A stretch of 13,877 nucleotides of DNA from an uncultured Planctomycetaceae bacterium (lineage in GTDB: Bacteria > Planctomycetota > Planctomycetia > Pirellulales > JACPPG01), in assembly GCA_945957305.1 (NCBI GenBank), contig CAMFLN010000014.1, forward strand, positions 1 to 13,877, written 5' to 3'. This document shows, piece by piece, positions 6,752-13,877 of this stretch. The notes under the pieces were generated by a model. It was given only the letters and a program-made list of their open reading frames with translations, was not told the DNA's origin and ran no database searches. The position numbers were made by a program, and so were the translations under genes. The first letter of the stretch is position 1, and each line of letters opens with the position of its first letter.

Positions 6752-7771
6752 ATGCTACGTGCTCTTTGGTCTCTCATGCTGGTGCTGTCTTTAACCATTC
6801 CGGCCTACGATTGGAACTCTTTTGGCCACTCGACCATTGCGATCTTGGCCAGCTCTCAACTTTCAGACGCGAAAAAAGCTGCCGTCCTAAAGATTCTCAA
6901 GAAGCATCCCCATTACGCCGCGCATTTTGAGGCGCTGAGACCGCCTGGCGCTGATGAGGCCGAGTGGGCAATCTTCCAGGCGGCCACATGGCCCGATTAT
7001 GTGCGCACCCCAAAGGACTTTCCCGGCGATCCAAGCACGCATCCGATTTACAAATTCCATCGCCCCGCCTGGCACTTTGTCAATTATCCCTACAGCCCCG
7101 GACAGGCGACGACCTCGCTGCCAGCAAGCCCGCTTCCCAGTTCGACCACCGTCCTGGAACAGATTCCGGCGAGCGTCGCCGCAATCACGGGCACAGCGGC
7201 CAGCGACAGCGGCGCGGCGCCAGGAATCAGCGACGCAGAAAACCAGGCCGTGCGGTTGTGCTGGCTGTTGCACCTGGTCGGCGATATTCATCAACCCCTA
7301 CACGTAACGGCACTGGTTAAGGAACCGCTGTTTTCGGCGGCTCATCACGGCGACGAAGGGGGAAATCGCCTGGCGGTGCAGTTGAGCGCCGGGCAGTTTC
7401 CGATCCCTCTACATTCGTACTGGGACGGGCTGCTGGGCCCGGACCACGATCCACATGTTTATCAATCAGTGAAACAAGCGGCACAGGCTCTGGTCACTGA
7501 CCGCGGGGGATTGTCCCCCACCGACTTTGCCGCTTTGTCCGCCAAGACACAGCTAAAGGACTGGGTTTTCGAAAGCTACCAGGCCGCGGTCGCCGCGGCG
7601 TATCTGGGCGGGGCGCTGCCCCTGGTTGTGTATACCGAGCACATGCATTCGGGACATGGCGTCCCGATCCTCGACGCGCAAGTGCAAAGCAAGGCCCAGG
7701 AAGTGGCGCGGCAGCGCGCCGCCTTGGCCGGTGCGCGCTTAGCAGCGCTATTGAACACTGCGGTCCCTTAA
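6752..7771 (+). CDS. S1/P1-family zinc nuclease, probably secreted
   Basis: Expected to hydrolyse single-stranded DNA and RNA, and 3'-nucleotides, with three zinc ions, outside the cytoplasmic membrane. The 339-residue protein starts with a hydrophobic leader (MLRALWSLMLVLSLTIPA). All nine metal-ligand positions known from P1 nuclease have counterparts: W21 and H26 (WNSFGH), D82 (WPD), H108 (WHFVNYP), H174, D178 and H184 (HLVGDIHQPLH), and H221 and D225 (HSYWDG). GDEGGNRL (200-207) is the usual family motif. The proline/serine-rich loop at about 113-160 is longer than seems usual. The ATG follows AAGAGG at a good distance. The next gene, a protease-nuclease fusion, begins 61 bp later on the same strand, so co-transcription is likely. 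If signal peptidase cuts after A18, Trp21 would not be the N-terminal residue, unlike in fungal P1. Confidence 0.93.
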   Translation: MLRALWSLMLVLSLTIPAYDWNSFGHSTIAILASSQLSDAKKAAVLKILKKHPHYAAHFEALRPPGADEAEWAIFQAATWPDYVRTPKDFPGDPSTHPIYKFHRPAWHFVNYPYSPGQATTSLPASPLPSSTTVLEQIPASVAAITGTAASDSGAAPGISDAENQAVRLCWLLHLVGDIHQPLHVTALVKEPLFSAAHHGDEGGNRLAVQLSAGQFPIPLHSYWDGLLGPDHDPHVYQSVKQAAQALVTDRGGLSPTDFAALSAKTQLKDWVFESYQAAVAAAYLGGALPLVVYTEHMHSGHGVPILDAQVQSKAQEVARQRAALAGARLAALLNTAVP

Positions 7772-7832
7772 TAAGCCAGGGACACTCCAGGCCACACCTT
7801 TCCCGCATAACTCTTGTGCAAAGGGTCAACTC

Positions 7833-10106
7833 ATGCAGTCGTCGTCCTATGACCGAATCGCCAGTGCTGCCCTCGCCCGGGTCAATACACTCGACGCGCA
7901 CGAACAGCGCCGCCGAGTAGAAAATGCCGTCAAGGGAGGCCATCCCATTGATGCTGATCCTGACATGACGCGGCGAGTGATGCGCGTCGCAACCGTCGCG
8001 GGTGTAAAGCCTGAGGACGCAGCGAAGCTCGTTACCGGTGTTGCTTCGACGGAATCCTTGGCCGGCGAAAACATGCTCGGCGCCGAGCGTATTCTGGGCG
8101 AAACCACCGATTTCGTCGGCGTGGCATTTCTCGATCTTGCGCGGGCCGCCTCGAGCTGCGTAGGCCGGGTCATCTTTACCGATGGTCGGCCGCAGGGGAG
8201 TGGCTTTTTGATTTCGGATCGCTTGTTCATCACCAACCACCACGTCATCGAAGACGTCGCGGCCTGCGCCGGCTTTCTGGTCGAATTTAACTATGAGCGC
8301 GATACGCATGCCAAGGCGCGTGTCGTCACCCGTTTCGCCCTCGATCCGCAGAGCTTCTTCCTCACACAATCGGCCGACGATCTGGATTACACCATCGTGG
8401 CGTTGGGCAAACGCGTCGTGGGGGCTGGCGAAGTTGCCGACTTCGGTTTTTGTCCGCTCTTCGACAGCGATGACAAACATGTGCTGGGCGAATTCGTCAA
8501 TATCGTCCAACATCCGGACGGCGACTACAAACAGGTCGTGGTCCGCGAGAATCGCCTGGTGACTCGGCTGGAAAAAGTCTTGCACTACCAGGCGGACACA
8601 TCCCCGGGCTCATCCGGCTCACCGGTCTTTAATGACCAATGGGAAACCGTCGCCCTGCATCATTGGGGTGGTCCGCATCTGCAAACAACGGGACGCGATG
8701 GCCAACCGGTCACCACAAATGTCAACGAGGGAGTGCGCATCAGCGCGATCGTCGATGAGTTGCAGCAGAGGCTGCCCACGCTTGCCAAGCCACAGCAAAC
8801 TTTACTCTCGGCCGCGCTCAGTTTCAGCTTTCGCAACCCCAGTAGGGCCGACCTGGTATCATCCGTGGCCACGCCGCCTACCGCGCTTTCGGGCAACGTC
8901 CTTCCGCCGGCCCCGCAACCGCCTGGTCCCGTTGTGAACACGCGTAAGAATGAGAACGTCTCATCCTCGTCCACGGTCGAACAGCAGGCGGATGGTTCGC
9001 TGCGCTGCGTGGTGCCTGTCGAGATTGTGGTGAAGTTGGGCGGGGATAAAAACGGGAACGGTCAAACGGGCAACGTTCTCACCGTCAACGGCGCCCGCTC
9101 CGAGAAAGTCGCGCCGGACCCGAACTATCACAATCGTCGCGGATACGTGACCGATTTCCTGGGTGAATTCGACCTGCCGATGCCGAAGGTCACCAATCGG
9201 GCACTGGGCACACGCGCCAAAGTCCAGCTACCAGCCAGCGGCGATGATCCGTACGAGTTGAAATACGAGCATTTCAGCATCGTTATGAATGCCACGCGCA
9301 AAATGGCATTTGTCACGGCCGCAAACATCGACGGGCGGACCTCGAAACGGGTCGATCGCAAGTCAGGCAAGGTGAAAGACGACGCCAGCGGCGAAGCAGC
9401 ACGTCGTGCGGCAGCGGCCGAAAGTGCGGACTTCGGGGCTGAAGCATCCGAGACCTGGTACGCGGATGACCGGATCGCCGACACGGCGCAAACTGACCAG
9501 TCCCTCTATTCCAACCAGCAGCCCCGCATGTTCGACCGCGGACATCAGGTTCGTCGCGAAGATCCTGTTTGGGGCAGAGTCGCCGAGGCCGAACGTGCCA
9601 ATGCCGACACCTTTCATTTCACCAATTGCTGCCCGCAGCACAAGGATTTCAACGAGCGGGCTAAGTATTGGGCAGGGATCGAGAACTACGTGCTCGATAA
9701 CGCGCGCGACGAAGAGGCGCGCGTCTGCGTCTTCACCGGCCCCGTGTTCGCCCGCAACGATGTGCGATATCGAGACGTCCGCGTGCCGGCGCAGTTTTTC
9801 AAGGTGATCGCGCGGGTCGAAGACGGTGAATTGAAAGCTACGGCATTTTTGGCCAGCCAGGCGGAACTCTTGGTGGACATCCCCGAGCGCATCGCAGGGA
9901 TCGTGGCCGAAGATTTCAGCGACACAAGCAAAGTGCGCGAGTATCTGACTACGGTCGCAGAGGTCGAGGAAATCACTGGTCTCGACTTTGGTGAACTGCG
10001 CCACCACGACACACATCGGCCGGAAAGCATTACCGCCAACGTGCAACCGCTCACGAGCCTGGAGATGGCCTTGGGAAAGCGCTGCCGTCGCCCGCTGAGG
10101 GTTTGA
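7833..10106 (+). CDS. Trypsin-like serine protease fused to DNA/RNA non-specific endonuclease
   Basis: This 757-residue multidomain protein has no visible signal peptide. Residues 1-100 are a mostly helical region of unknown role. Residues about 105-305 form a trypsin/V8-like protease with the full triad: H137 (TNHHVIE), D185 (DDLDYTIV) and S261 (SPGSSGSPVFN). A Pro-rich linker (about 345-370) leads to a NUC-fold (Serratia nuclease-like) endonuclease at about 390-757. It contains YHNRRGYVTDFLG (432-444), HFSIVMN...AANIDG (480-501), the DRGH motif at 568-571 with catalytic base H571, TNCCPQ (597-602), and metal-ligand candidates N607 and E617. A good AAAGGG ribosome site precedes the ATG. I recall proteins of this architecture in databases, but no established role. 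The protease may process or gate the nuclease (inference). Paired with the S1/P1 nuclease upstream. Confidence 0.92.
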   Translation: MQSSSYDRIASAALARVNTLDAHEQRRRVENAVKGGHPIDADPDMTRRVMRVATVAGVKPEDAAKLVTGVASTESLAGENMLGAERILGETTDFVGVAFLDLARAASSCVGRVIFTDGRPQGSGFLISDRLFITNHHVIEDVAACAGFLVEFNYERDTHAKARVVTRFALDPQSFFLTQSADDLDYTIVALGKRVVGAGEVADFGFCPLFDSDDKHVLGEFVNIVQHPDGDYKQVVVRENRLVTRLEKVLHYQADTSPGSSGSPVFNDQWETVALHHWGGPHLQTTGRDGQPVTTNVNEGVRISAIVDELQQRLPTLAKPQQTLLSAALSFSFRNPSRADLVSSVATPPTALSGNVLPPAPQPPGPVVNTRKNENVSSSSTVEQQADGSLRCVVPVEIVVKLGGDKNGNGQTGNVLTVNGARSEKVAPDPNYHNRRGYVTDFLGEFDLPMPKVTNRALGTRAKVQLPASGDDPYELKYEHFSIVMNATRKMAFVTAANIDGRTSKRVDRKSGKVKDDASGEAARRAAAAESADFGAEASETWYADDRIADTAQTDQSLYSNQQPRMFDRGHQVRREDPVWGRVAEAERANADTFHFTNCCPQHKDFNERAKYWAGIENYVLDNARDEEARVCVFTGPVFARNDVRYRDVRVPAQFFKVIARVEDGELKATAFLASQAELLVDIPERIAGIVAEDFSDTSKVREYLTTVAEVEEITGLDFGELRHHDTHRPESITANVQPLTSLEMALGKRCRRPLRV

Positions 10107-10123
10107 AGCCCTGCTTCGCTCAT

Positions 10124-10160
10124 GGCGGTGTGCTGACTGGCTCGCCGGTTGAGCACCGCC
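10124..10160 (+). terminator. Long hairpin downstream of the protease-nuclease gene
   Basis: The left arm GGCGGTGTGCT (10124-10134) pairs with AGCACCGCC (10152-10160), with one or two bulged bases. The enclosed ACTGG/CCGGT continues the stem around a CTCG tetraloop, giving about 14 pairs in total. It starts 17 bp after the stop codon, in the 242-bp gap before the sulfatase gene, which suits the end of the nuclease transcript. No T-run follows, so Rho-independent release is not assured. Confidence 0.5.
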
Positions 10161-10348
10161 GCGGGCGCAAGGGGATCTCGGCCCGGCGCCAGGACGGCTG
10201 CCGATAAGGGAAAGTATCTCGCTGTGATCTCAAGTGGTGCGTACGCTCGGCGGCGTGGGCTGATTTGGCAATGCGCGGAGTTTGACCTTGTGGCTTCGTT
10301 CTGCGAAGTTGTCGTCCGACACGACGACTCCTCGACGAGGTCCGCGAC

Positions 10349-11833
10349 ATGCCCCAAGTATTCCGCGCCGGCGATTGGCCGTTCCGATTTCTACACTGCG
10401 TCAGCGTTTTGTTCCTTGTGGCGACTGGGCTGTCGTCGCCGGGTCATGCGCGGGAGGGGGAGACCACTACCACACGGCCGAAGCCGAATATCGTCGTGAT
10501 CCTGGCAGACGACCTGGGATGGTCAGATCTGGGCTGCTACGGCGCCGACCTGCATGAAACACCCCATCTTGATCGATTGGCCACTTCCGGTTTGCGCTTC
10601 ACCGAAGCTTATGCCGCGGCCCCGGTTTGCACTCCCACGCGCGCCGCGCTCATGACCGGCAAGCACCCCGCACGCTTGCACATGACGATCTGGCGCGAGG
10701 CGACCTTCGAGCGGGTGGACGACCAGTTGCTCGTTCCGCCGGCCGCCCGGGCTGATATGCCTTTTGGGGAAACTACGGTTGCCGAAGCACTGCGTGAGGC
10801 AGGTTACCTGACCGCGCACGTGGGAAAATGGCATCTGGGAGATGCCGGCCATTTTCCGGAAGCGCATGGTTTCGACCTGAACATCGCGGGCAATCACTGG
10901 GGAGCGCCCGCGACTCACTTCTTTCCCTATCGAGTGCCGGAGAACCGTGAGCGTCGCTACGTGCCAGGATTGCCGTGGGGCCGAGCAGGGGAATACCTGG
11001 CTGACCGATTAACCGACGAAGCAATCAAGGTCATGGAGCAAGCCGGTGACCGCCCATTTTATCTCAACCTATGGAATTACGGCGTGCATACGCCGATCGA
11101 AGGCAAGCCGGCCGATGTCGAGCACTTTCGCGGCCAGTTAAAGCCCGGCGAAAAACACCAGAACCCGACATACGCCGCGATGGTCAAAAACCTTGATGAC
11201 AACGTAGGCCGCCTCGTGCAGTTCTTAGAGGCGACCGGTCGCGCGCAAAATACGCTTCTCGTCTTTTCGTCCGACAACGGCGGTTACATCAACGTTCCGC
11301 GACAACAAACTTTGCCCGTGACGAATAACGCACCATTGCGCTCGGGCAAAGGCTCGCTCTATGAAGGGGGAATTCGCGTACCGCTGCTCGTCCGTTGGCC
11401 AGGGCACACACCGAACCAGGCGGTGACGCACGAGCCGGTTGTGACCACCGATCTATATTCCACGCTACTCGCGGCGGCCGGTGCTAAGCGCGCTTTGGAT
11501 GACCAACAGCGGATGGACGGCACAGACCTAACTCGGCTACTTGCCGATCCGCAGGCCCGCTTGGACCGAACACATCTTTACTGGCATTACCCACACTACT
11601 ACCCAACATCGACCCCCTGTAGCGCGGTGCGGAATCGTGATTGGAAGCTGATCGAGTTCTATGAGACCGGCAAGGTTGAGCTCTACCGCTTGGCTGATGA
11701 TCTTGGCGAAACACACGACAGAGCCGCTGATCAGCCAGAAATTGCCAGTCAGCTACGAGAACAGCTGCACGGCTGGCTCAAGTCGGTCAAAGCGCAGCTT
11801 CCAGTGCGCAACGACAAGCTTCCCGCAGGTTAA
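10349..11833 (+). CDS. Secreted formylglycine-dependent sulfatase (arylsulfatase family)
   Basis: Hydrolyses sulfate esters, probably on sulfated glycans, in the periplasm or outside the cell. The 494-residue protein has a hydrophobic leader at about 12-34 ending near GHA. The metal pair D54-D55 lies in ILADDLGWSDLG. The formylglycine signature CTPTRAALMTG is at 94-104, with C94 the residue to be oxidised. VGKWHLG (158-164) has K160 and H162. H247 follows in NYGVHTP, D309-N310 in SSDNGG, and K334 in RSGKGSLYEGG. These are the usual type I sulfatase active-site positions. Thr97 replaces the more common Ser or Ala within C-x-P-x-R. The ATG follows GAGG by eight bases. No maturase (FGE or anaerobic SME) gene is in the window. 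The substrate is unassigned. It precedes the crotonase gene by 74 bp on the same strand, without an obvious metabolic link. Confidence 0.94.
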   Translation: MPQVFRAGDWPFRFLHCVSVLFLVATGLSSPGHAREGETTTTRPKPNIVVILADDLGWSDLGCYGADLHETPHLDRLATSGLRFTEAYAAAPVCTPTRAALMTGKHPARLHMTIWREATFERVDDQLLVPPAARADMPFGETTVAEALREAGYLTAHVGKWHLGDAGHFPEAHGFDLNIAGNHWGAPATHFFPYRVPENRERRYVPGLPWGRAGEYLADRLTDEAIKVMEQAGDRPFYLNLWNYGVHTPIEGKPADVEHFRGQLKPGEKHQNPTYAAMVKNLDDNVGRLVQFLEATGRAQNTLLVFSSDNGGYINVPRQQTLPVTNNAPLRSGKGSLYEGGIRVPLLVRWPGHTPNQAVTHEPVVTTDLYSTLLAAAGAKRALDDQQRMDGTDLTRLLADPQARLDRTHLYWHYPHYYPTSTPCSAVRNRDWKLIEFYETGKVELYRLADDLGETHDRAADQPEIASQLREQLHGWLKSVKAQLPVRNDKLPAG

Positions 11834-11907
11834 CGTACAGGCCAAGAAACTCCCCGTGCCTCGCCGCGGCGAATTCGTCATTTTTCAATTTAAAGGACCT
11901 GGCTCCC

Positions 11908-12711
11908 ATGTCGAATCAATGGATCACGTCTCGGACTGCAGGAAACGTGCGCATCGTCACCATTAATCGCCCGGAAAAGCGCAACGCCCTGACACCGCAA
12001 ATGATGGACGATCTGGCCGCGGCTGTACGCGCGGTCGACGACGAGCCGCAAATTCGCGCTGTCGTCGTCACGGCCGAAGGTCCGATTTTTTCCGCGGGTA
12101 TTGATGTCATGTCACTGGCCGAAAGCCAGGGGAATGTCGGCGAGCAGAATCCGGCGCGGTGGCTGCGCCGCTTTGCCGAACGTCTGCAACACGATCTGGA
12201 TGTGATCGAGGCGACGGAAGTGCCGGTCATAGGCGCGTTGCAGGGTCAGGTCGTTGGGATGGGGCTGGAACTTGTCTTATCCTTCGACCTGCGCGTGGCC
12301 AGCGAAGAGTGCAAGTTTTCCATTCCCGAATCGCGGATGGGACTGGTCGCCGACGTGGGCGGGACGACACGTTTGAGCCGCGTAGTCGGCCCCAGCAGGG
12401 CGAAAGACATGTTACTGACCGCGCGCTCGATCGATGCCCAGGAAGCCCTGCAGTGGGGATTGGTGAATCGCGTCGTTCCAACGGCACAGTTGACCGACGC
12501 CGCGGTAAAACTGGCCGAGCAGATTGCTCAAAACGCGCCTCTGGCGGTCGGCCTGGCAAAACTGATTGTGGACCAGGGAGATGGTCTCGATAAGCGCACC
12601 CAGATGGCATTCGAACGTTGGGCGCAGAGCCAGCTCATTACCTCGGCCGACGTCCAAGAGGCTGTGATGGCTTTTTTGAGCAAGCGTCCGGCGAAATTCG
12701 AGGGACGGTAA
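11908..12711 (+). CDS. Enoyl-CoA hydratase/isomerase family, dienoyl-CoA isomerase-like
   Basis: A 267-residue crotonase-fold enzyme acting on acyl-CoA thioesters in the cytoplasm. The CoA-binding/oxyanion motifs are FSAGIDVMSL (61-70) and GQVVGMGLEL (113-122). The acidic residues E141 and D149 lie in PESRMGLVADVGG with the eight-residue spacing of the E196/D204 pair known from delta3,5-delta2,4-dienoyl-CoA isomerase. AGID is also typical of that enzyme, which helps oxidise unsaturated fatty acids with odd-numbered double bonds. E121 matches one of the two hydratase glutamates, so hydratase activity is not excluded. The ATG has AAAGGA about nine bases upstream. No other beta-oxidation gene is in the window. 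Confidence 0.9.
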   Translation: MSNQWITSRTAGNVRIVTINRPEKRNALTPQMMDDLAAAVRAVDDEPQIRAVVVTAEGPIFSAGIDVMSLAESQGNVGEQNPARWLRRFAERLQHDLDVIEATEVPVIGALQGQVVGMGLELVLSFDLRVASEECKFSIPESRMGLVADVGGTTRLSRVVGPSRAKDMLLTARSIDAQEALQWGLVNRVVPTAQLTDAAVKLAEQIAQNAPLAVGLAKLIVDQGDGLDKRTQMAFERWAQSQLITSADVQEAVMAFLSKRPAKFEGR

Positions 12712-12785
12712 GCCGTTTGCTGTTCGAACCCCCGGGGGCAGCCTACCTGGCCCAGGACGAAGGGCTTTTCTCGCGAGATCTGCGC

Positions 12786-13463
12786 ATGACTTCGCTTGCC
12801 AAGCGCGCGATCAAAGGCTTATTGGGCTTCCAGTTGTTCGTGGCCATGCTGCTCTTCGCGGCGGCGGGCACGTGGCAGTACTGGCCGGGCTGGCTGTATT
12901 GGTCTCTGTTTGGCCTCTGCAACGCCGCGAATTCCCTCTATTTTGTGCGGTACGACCCTGCCCTGGTCGAACACCGCATGGCGGTCGGGCCGCTGGCCGA
13001 GCCGCGGCGGGCCCAAAAGATTATTCAAAGCCTGATGTCCGTTTTGCTGTGCTCGATGTACATCATCGGCGGGCTCGATTGGCGATTCAGCTGGTCGCGC
13101 GTTATTTGGCCGATCGTGATTCTTGGAAACGTGCTACTGGTCTTGTCCTATGTAGCGATTTTCGTGGTCTTTCGCCAAAATCGTTACGCCTCGGCCATCG
13201 TGGAAGTGCAAGCCGAGCAGCCTGTTATCGATCGCGGCTTGTACAGCCTGGTGCGGCACCCCATGTACACGGCATCGGTGTTGATGTTTGCTGGCACCGG
13301 ACTGGCGCTCGCGTCTTATTGGTCTCTGCTGTTGATTGTTCCGATCGTTGGCTTGCTGGTCGCCAGAATTCTCGATGAGGAGCGTTGCCTGCGAGAGAGT
13401 CTTGTGGGTTACGACGGTTACTGTCAACGCGTGCGTTATCGCTTGCTGCCTGGGGTGTGGTAG
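12786..13463 (+). CDS. Isoprenylcysteine carboxyl methyltransferase (ICMT)-family membrane protein
   Basis: A 225-residue integral membrane protein with hydrophobic helices at about 11-28, 35-53, 80-96, 106-129, 163-178 and 179-195. The C-terminal part has the family's cofactor-binding pattern: GLYSLVRHPMY (151-161), then DEERCLRESLVGYDGYCQRVRYRLLPGVW, with E198-E199 and the GY-x2-Y motif. Related proteins use S-adenosylmethionine, but bacterial members often have unknown acceptors and no prenylated proteins are expected, so only family membership is claimed. ATG at 12786 is chosen. Farther-upstream in-frame starts would overlap the crotonase gene and encode non-membrane, non-family residues. 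The last 28 bp overlap the minus-strand gene that ends at 13436. Confidence 0.85.
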   Translation: MTSLAKRAIKGLLGFQLFVAMLLFAAAGTWQYWPGWLYWSLFGLCNAANSLYFVRYDPALVEHRMAVGPLAEPRRAQKIIQSLMSVLLCSMYIIGGLDWRFSWSRVIWPIVILGNVLLVLSYVAIFVVFRQNRYASAIVEVQAEQPVIDRGLYSLVRHPMYTASVLMFAGTGLALASYWSLLLIVPIVGLLVARILDEERCLRESLVGYDGYCQRVRYRLLPGVW

Positions 13464-13877
13464 TCGCCTTTCGTATTCTGCGAAACCTCGTCCCCAGCGG
13501 CGAAATCGCTGAGTCGATCCAAGGCGGCCGACACCCGGGCCGCGGCATCGTCGATGACCACTTCACGTTCATGACTGCAGAACTTGAACAGCGAGGGGAG
13601 CGCGAACCAATCCTGTGACTTGCGCGGTTCGGCGCTAGTCACGGGTTTGTAAGCCACTCGGCGTTCCACGCCCCCGGCGTCCGCCTCGTGCTGACGAATT
13701 TCCGGTGGGGCTTGTGCGAGTGCTAACTCCAGGGCCGCCTGCTGGGTCGGTTTGTCCCCTGCCAGGTGCAGTCCGACATAGAAGTGAGCCTGTCCGCAGG
13801 ACTCCACCTTCTCGCCGAAATACCCCTTCTGCCGACCGAGAACTTCGGCCTGCAACTGTACCCAGTCGCCGCGCCAA
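13436..13877 (-). CDS. Unidentified protein, C-terminal part (start beyond right edge)
   Basis: The frame is open from the right edge to TAA at 13436-13438, giving about 146 residues. It reads as a soluble protein. The visible start WRGDWVQLQAEVLG is followed by a His/Gly segment (GQAHFYVGLHLAGDKP), an Ala/Leu/Gln-rich helix (TQQAALELALAQAP), and an acidic amphipathic helix near the end (VVIDDAAARVSAALDRLSDF). Its codons favour G/C at third positions in the manner of the neighbouring genes. The competing frame on the same strand is Arg/Gly-rich and looks like a shadow. No family was recognised. Its stop lies inside the 3' end of the ICMT-family gene, an antisense 28-bp tail overlap. Confidence 0.65.
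   Translation of the reverse strand, partial: WRGDWVQLQAEVLGRQKGYFGEKVESCGQAHFYVGLHLAGDKPTQQAALELALAQAPPEIRQHEADAGGVERRVAYKPVTSAEPRKSQDWFALPSLFKFCSHEREVVIDDAAARVSAALDRLSDFAAGDEVSQNTKGDYHTPGSKR

Noticed and set aside
7494..8585. 363-residue minus-strand frame spanning both nuclease genes
   Set aside because: Antisense to two strongly supported genes and crosses their intergenic gap; no domain recognised.
10330..10340. CCTCG-A-CGAGG palindrome over the sulfatase ribosome site
   Set aside because: A one-base loop cannot form a hairpin, so it would not hide the ribosome site; probably chance.
11861..11885. TCGCCGCGGCGA palindrome followed by a T-run, as a terminator after the sulfatase
   Set aside because: Only four pairs can form around a realistic loop, and the T-run is eight bases away; too weak to call.
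12618..12785. Upstream starts for the ICMT-family protein
   Set aside because: They lie inside or just after the crotonase gene and encode residues unlike a membrane N-terminus; ATG 12786 begins directly before the first helix.
1..13877. CRISPR array, tRNA/rRNA, insertion sequence, integrase or prophage genes
   Set aside because: No regularly spaced repeats, no tRNA-like cloverleaf, no transposase or phage structural motif was found by reading both strands.

Overview
The window looks like chromosomal DNA from a GC-rich bacterium, most likely a planctomycete of the Pirellula type. The grounds are a secreted formylglycine-type sulfatase, a secreted S1/P1 nuclease, frequent TTG/GTG candidate starts, mostly short and mixed-strand transcription units, and several proteins with no familiar name. 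This taxonomic call is inference. No tRNA, rRNA, insertion sequence, integrase, CRISPR array or phage gene was seen.

Layout. 1-238 (+) is the C-terminal end of a major facilitator exporter. It faces a minus-strand pair (2626-890 and 811-350): an assimilatory sulfite reductase hemoprotein followed by a four-helix membrane protein. A 174-bp divergent intergenic region with an AT-rich palindromic element separates sulfite reductase from a plus-strand pair, phosphatidylglycerophosphatase A (2801-3328) and FolD (3410-4273, TTG start). FolD converges on a second minus-strand pair: an FMN-dependent alpha-hydroxy-acid oxidase of the lactate 2-monooxygenase type (6189-5032) and a zinc-ribbon protein of unknown function (4923-4294). 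A 562-bp non-coding stretch (6190-6751) carries another clean palindrome. It leads into a plus-strand pair of nuclease genes 61 bp apart: a secreted S1/P1 zinc nuclease (6752-7771) and a 757-residue fusion of a trypsin-like serine protease with a DRGH-type DNA/RNA non-specific endonuclease (7833-10106). After a strong hairpin come a sulfatase (10349-11833), a dienoyl-CoA-isomerase-like crotonase (11908-12711) and an isoprenylcysteine-methyltransferase-family membrane protein (12786-13463). The last gene overlaps tail-to-tail by 28 bp with an unidentified minus-strand gene running off the right edge.

Most of the window is housekeeping metabolism: sulfur assimilation, one-carbon folate metabolism, phosphatidylglycerol synthesis, hydroxy-acid and acyl-CoA oxidation. 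The part most worth attention is the nuclease pair at 6.6-10.1 kb. It has its own candidate control region, two unrelated nuclease folds, and a protease joined to one of them with every expected catalytic residue of both domains present. This could be a nucleic-acid scavenging pair or a protease-gated nuclease effector. The sequence alone does not decide.
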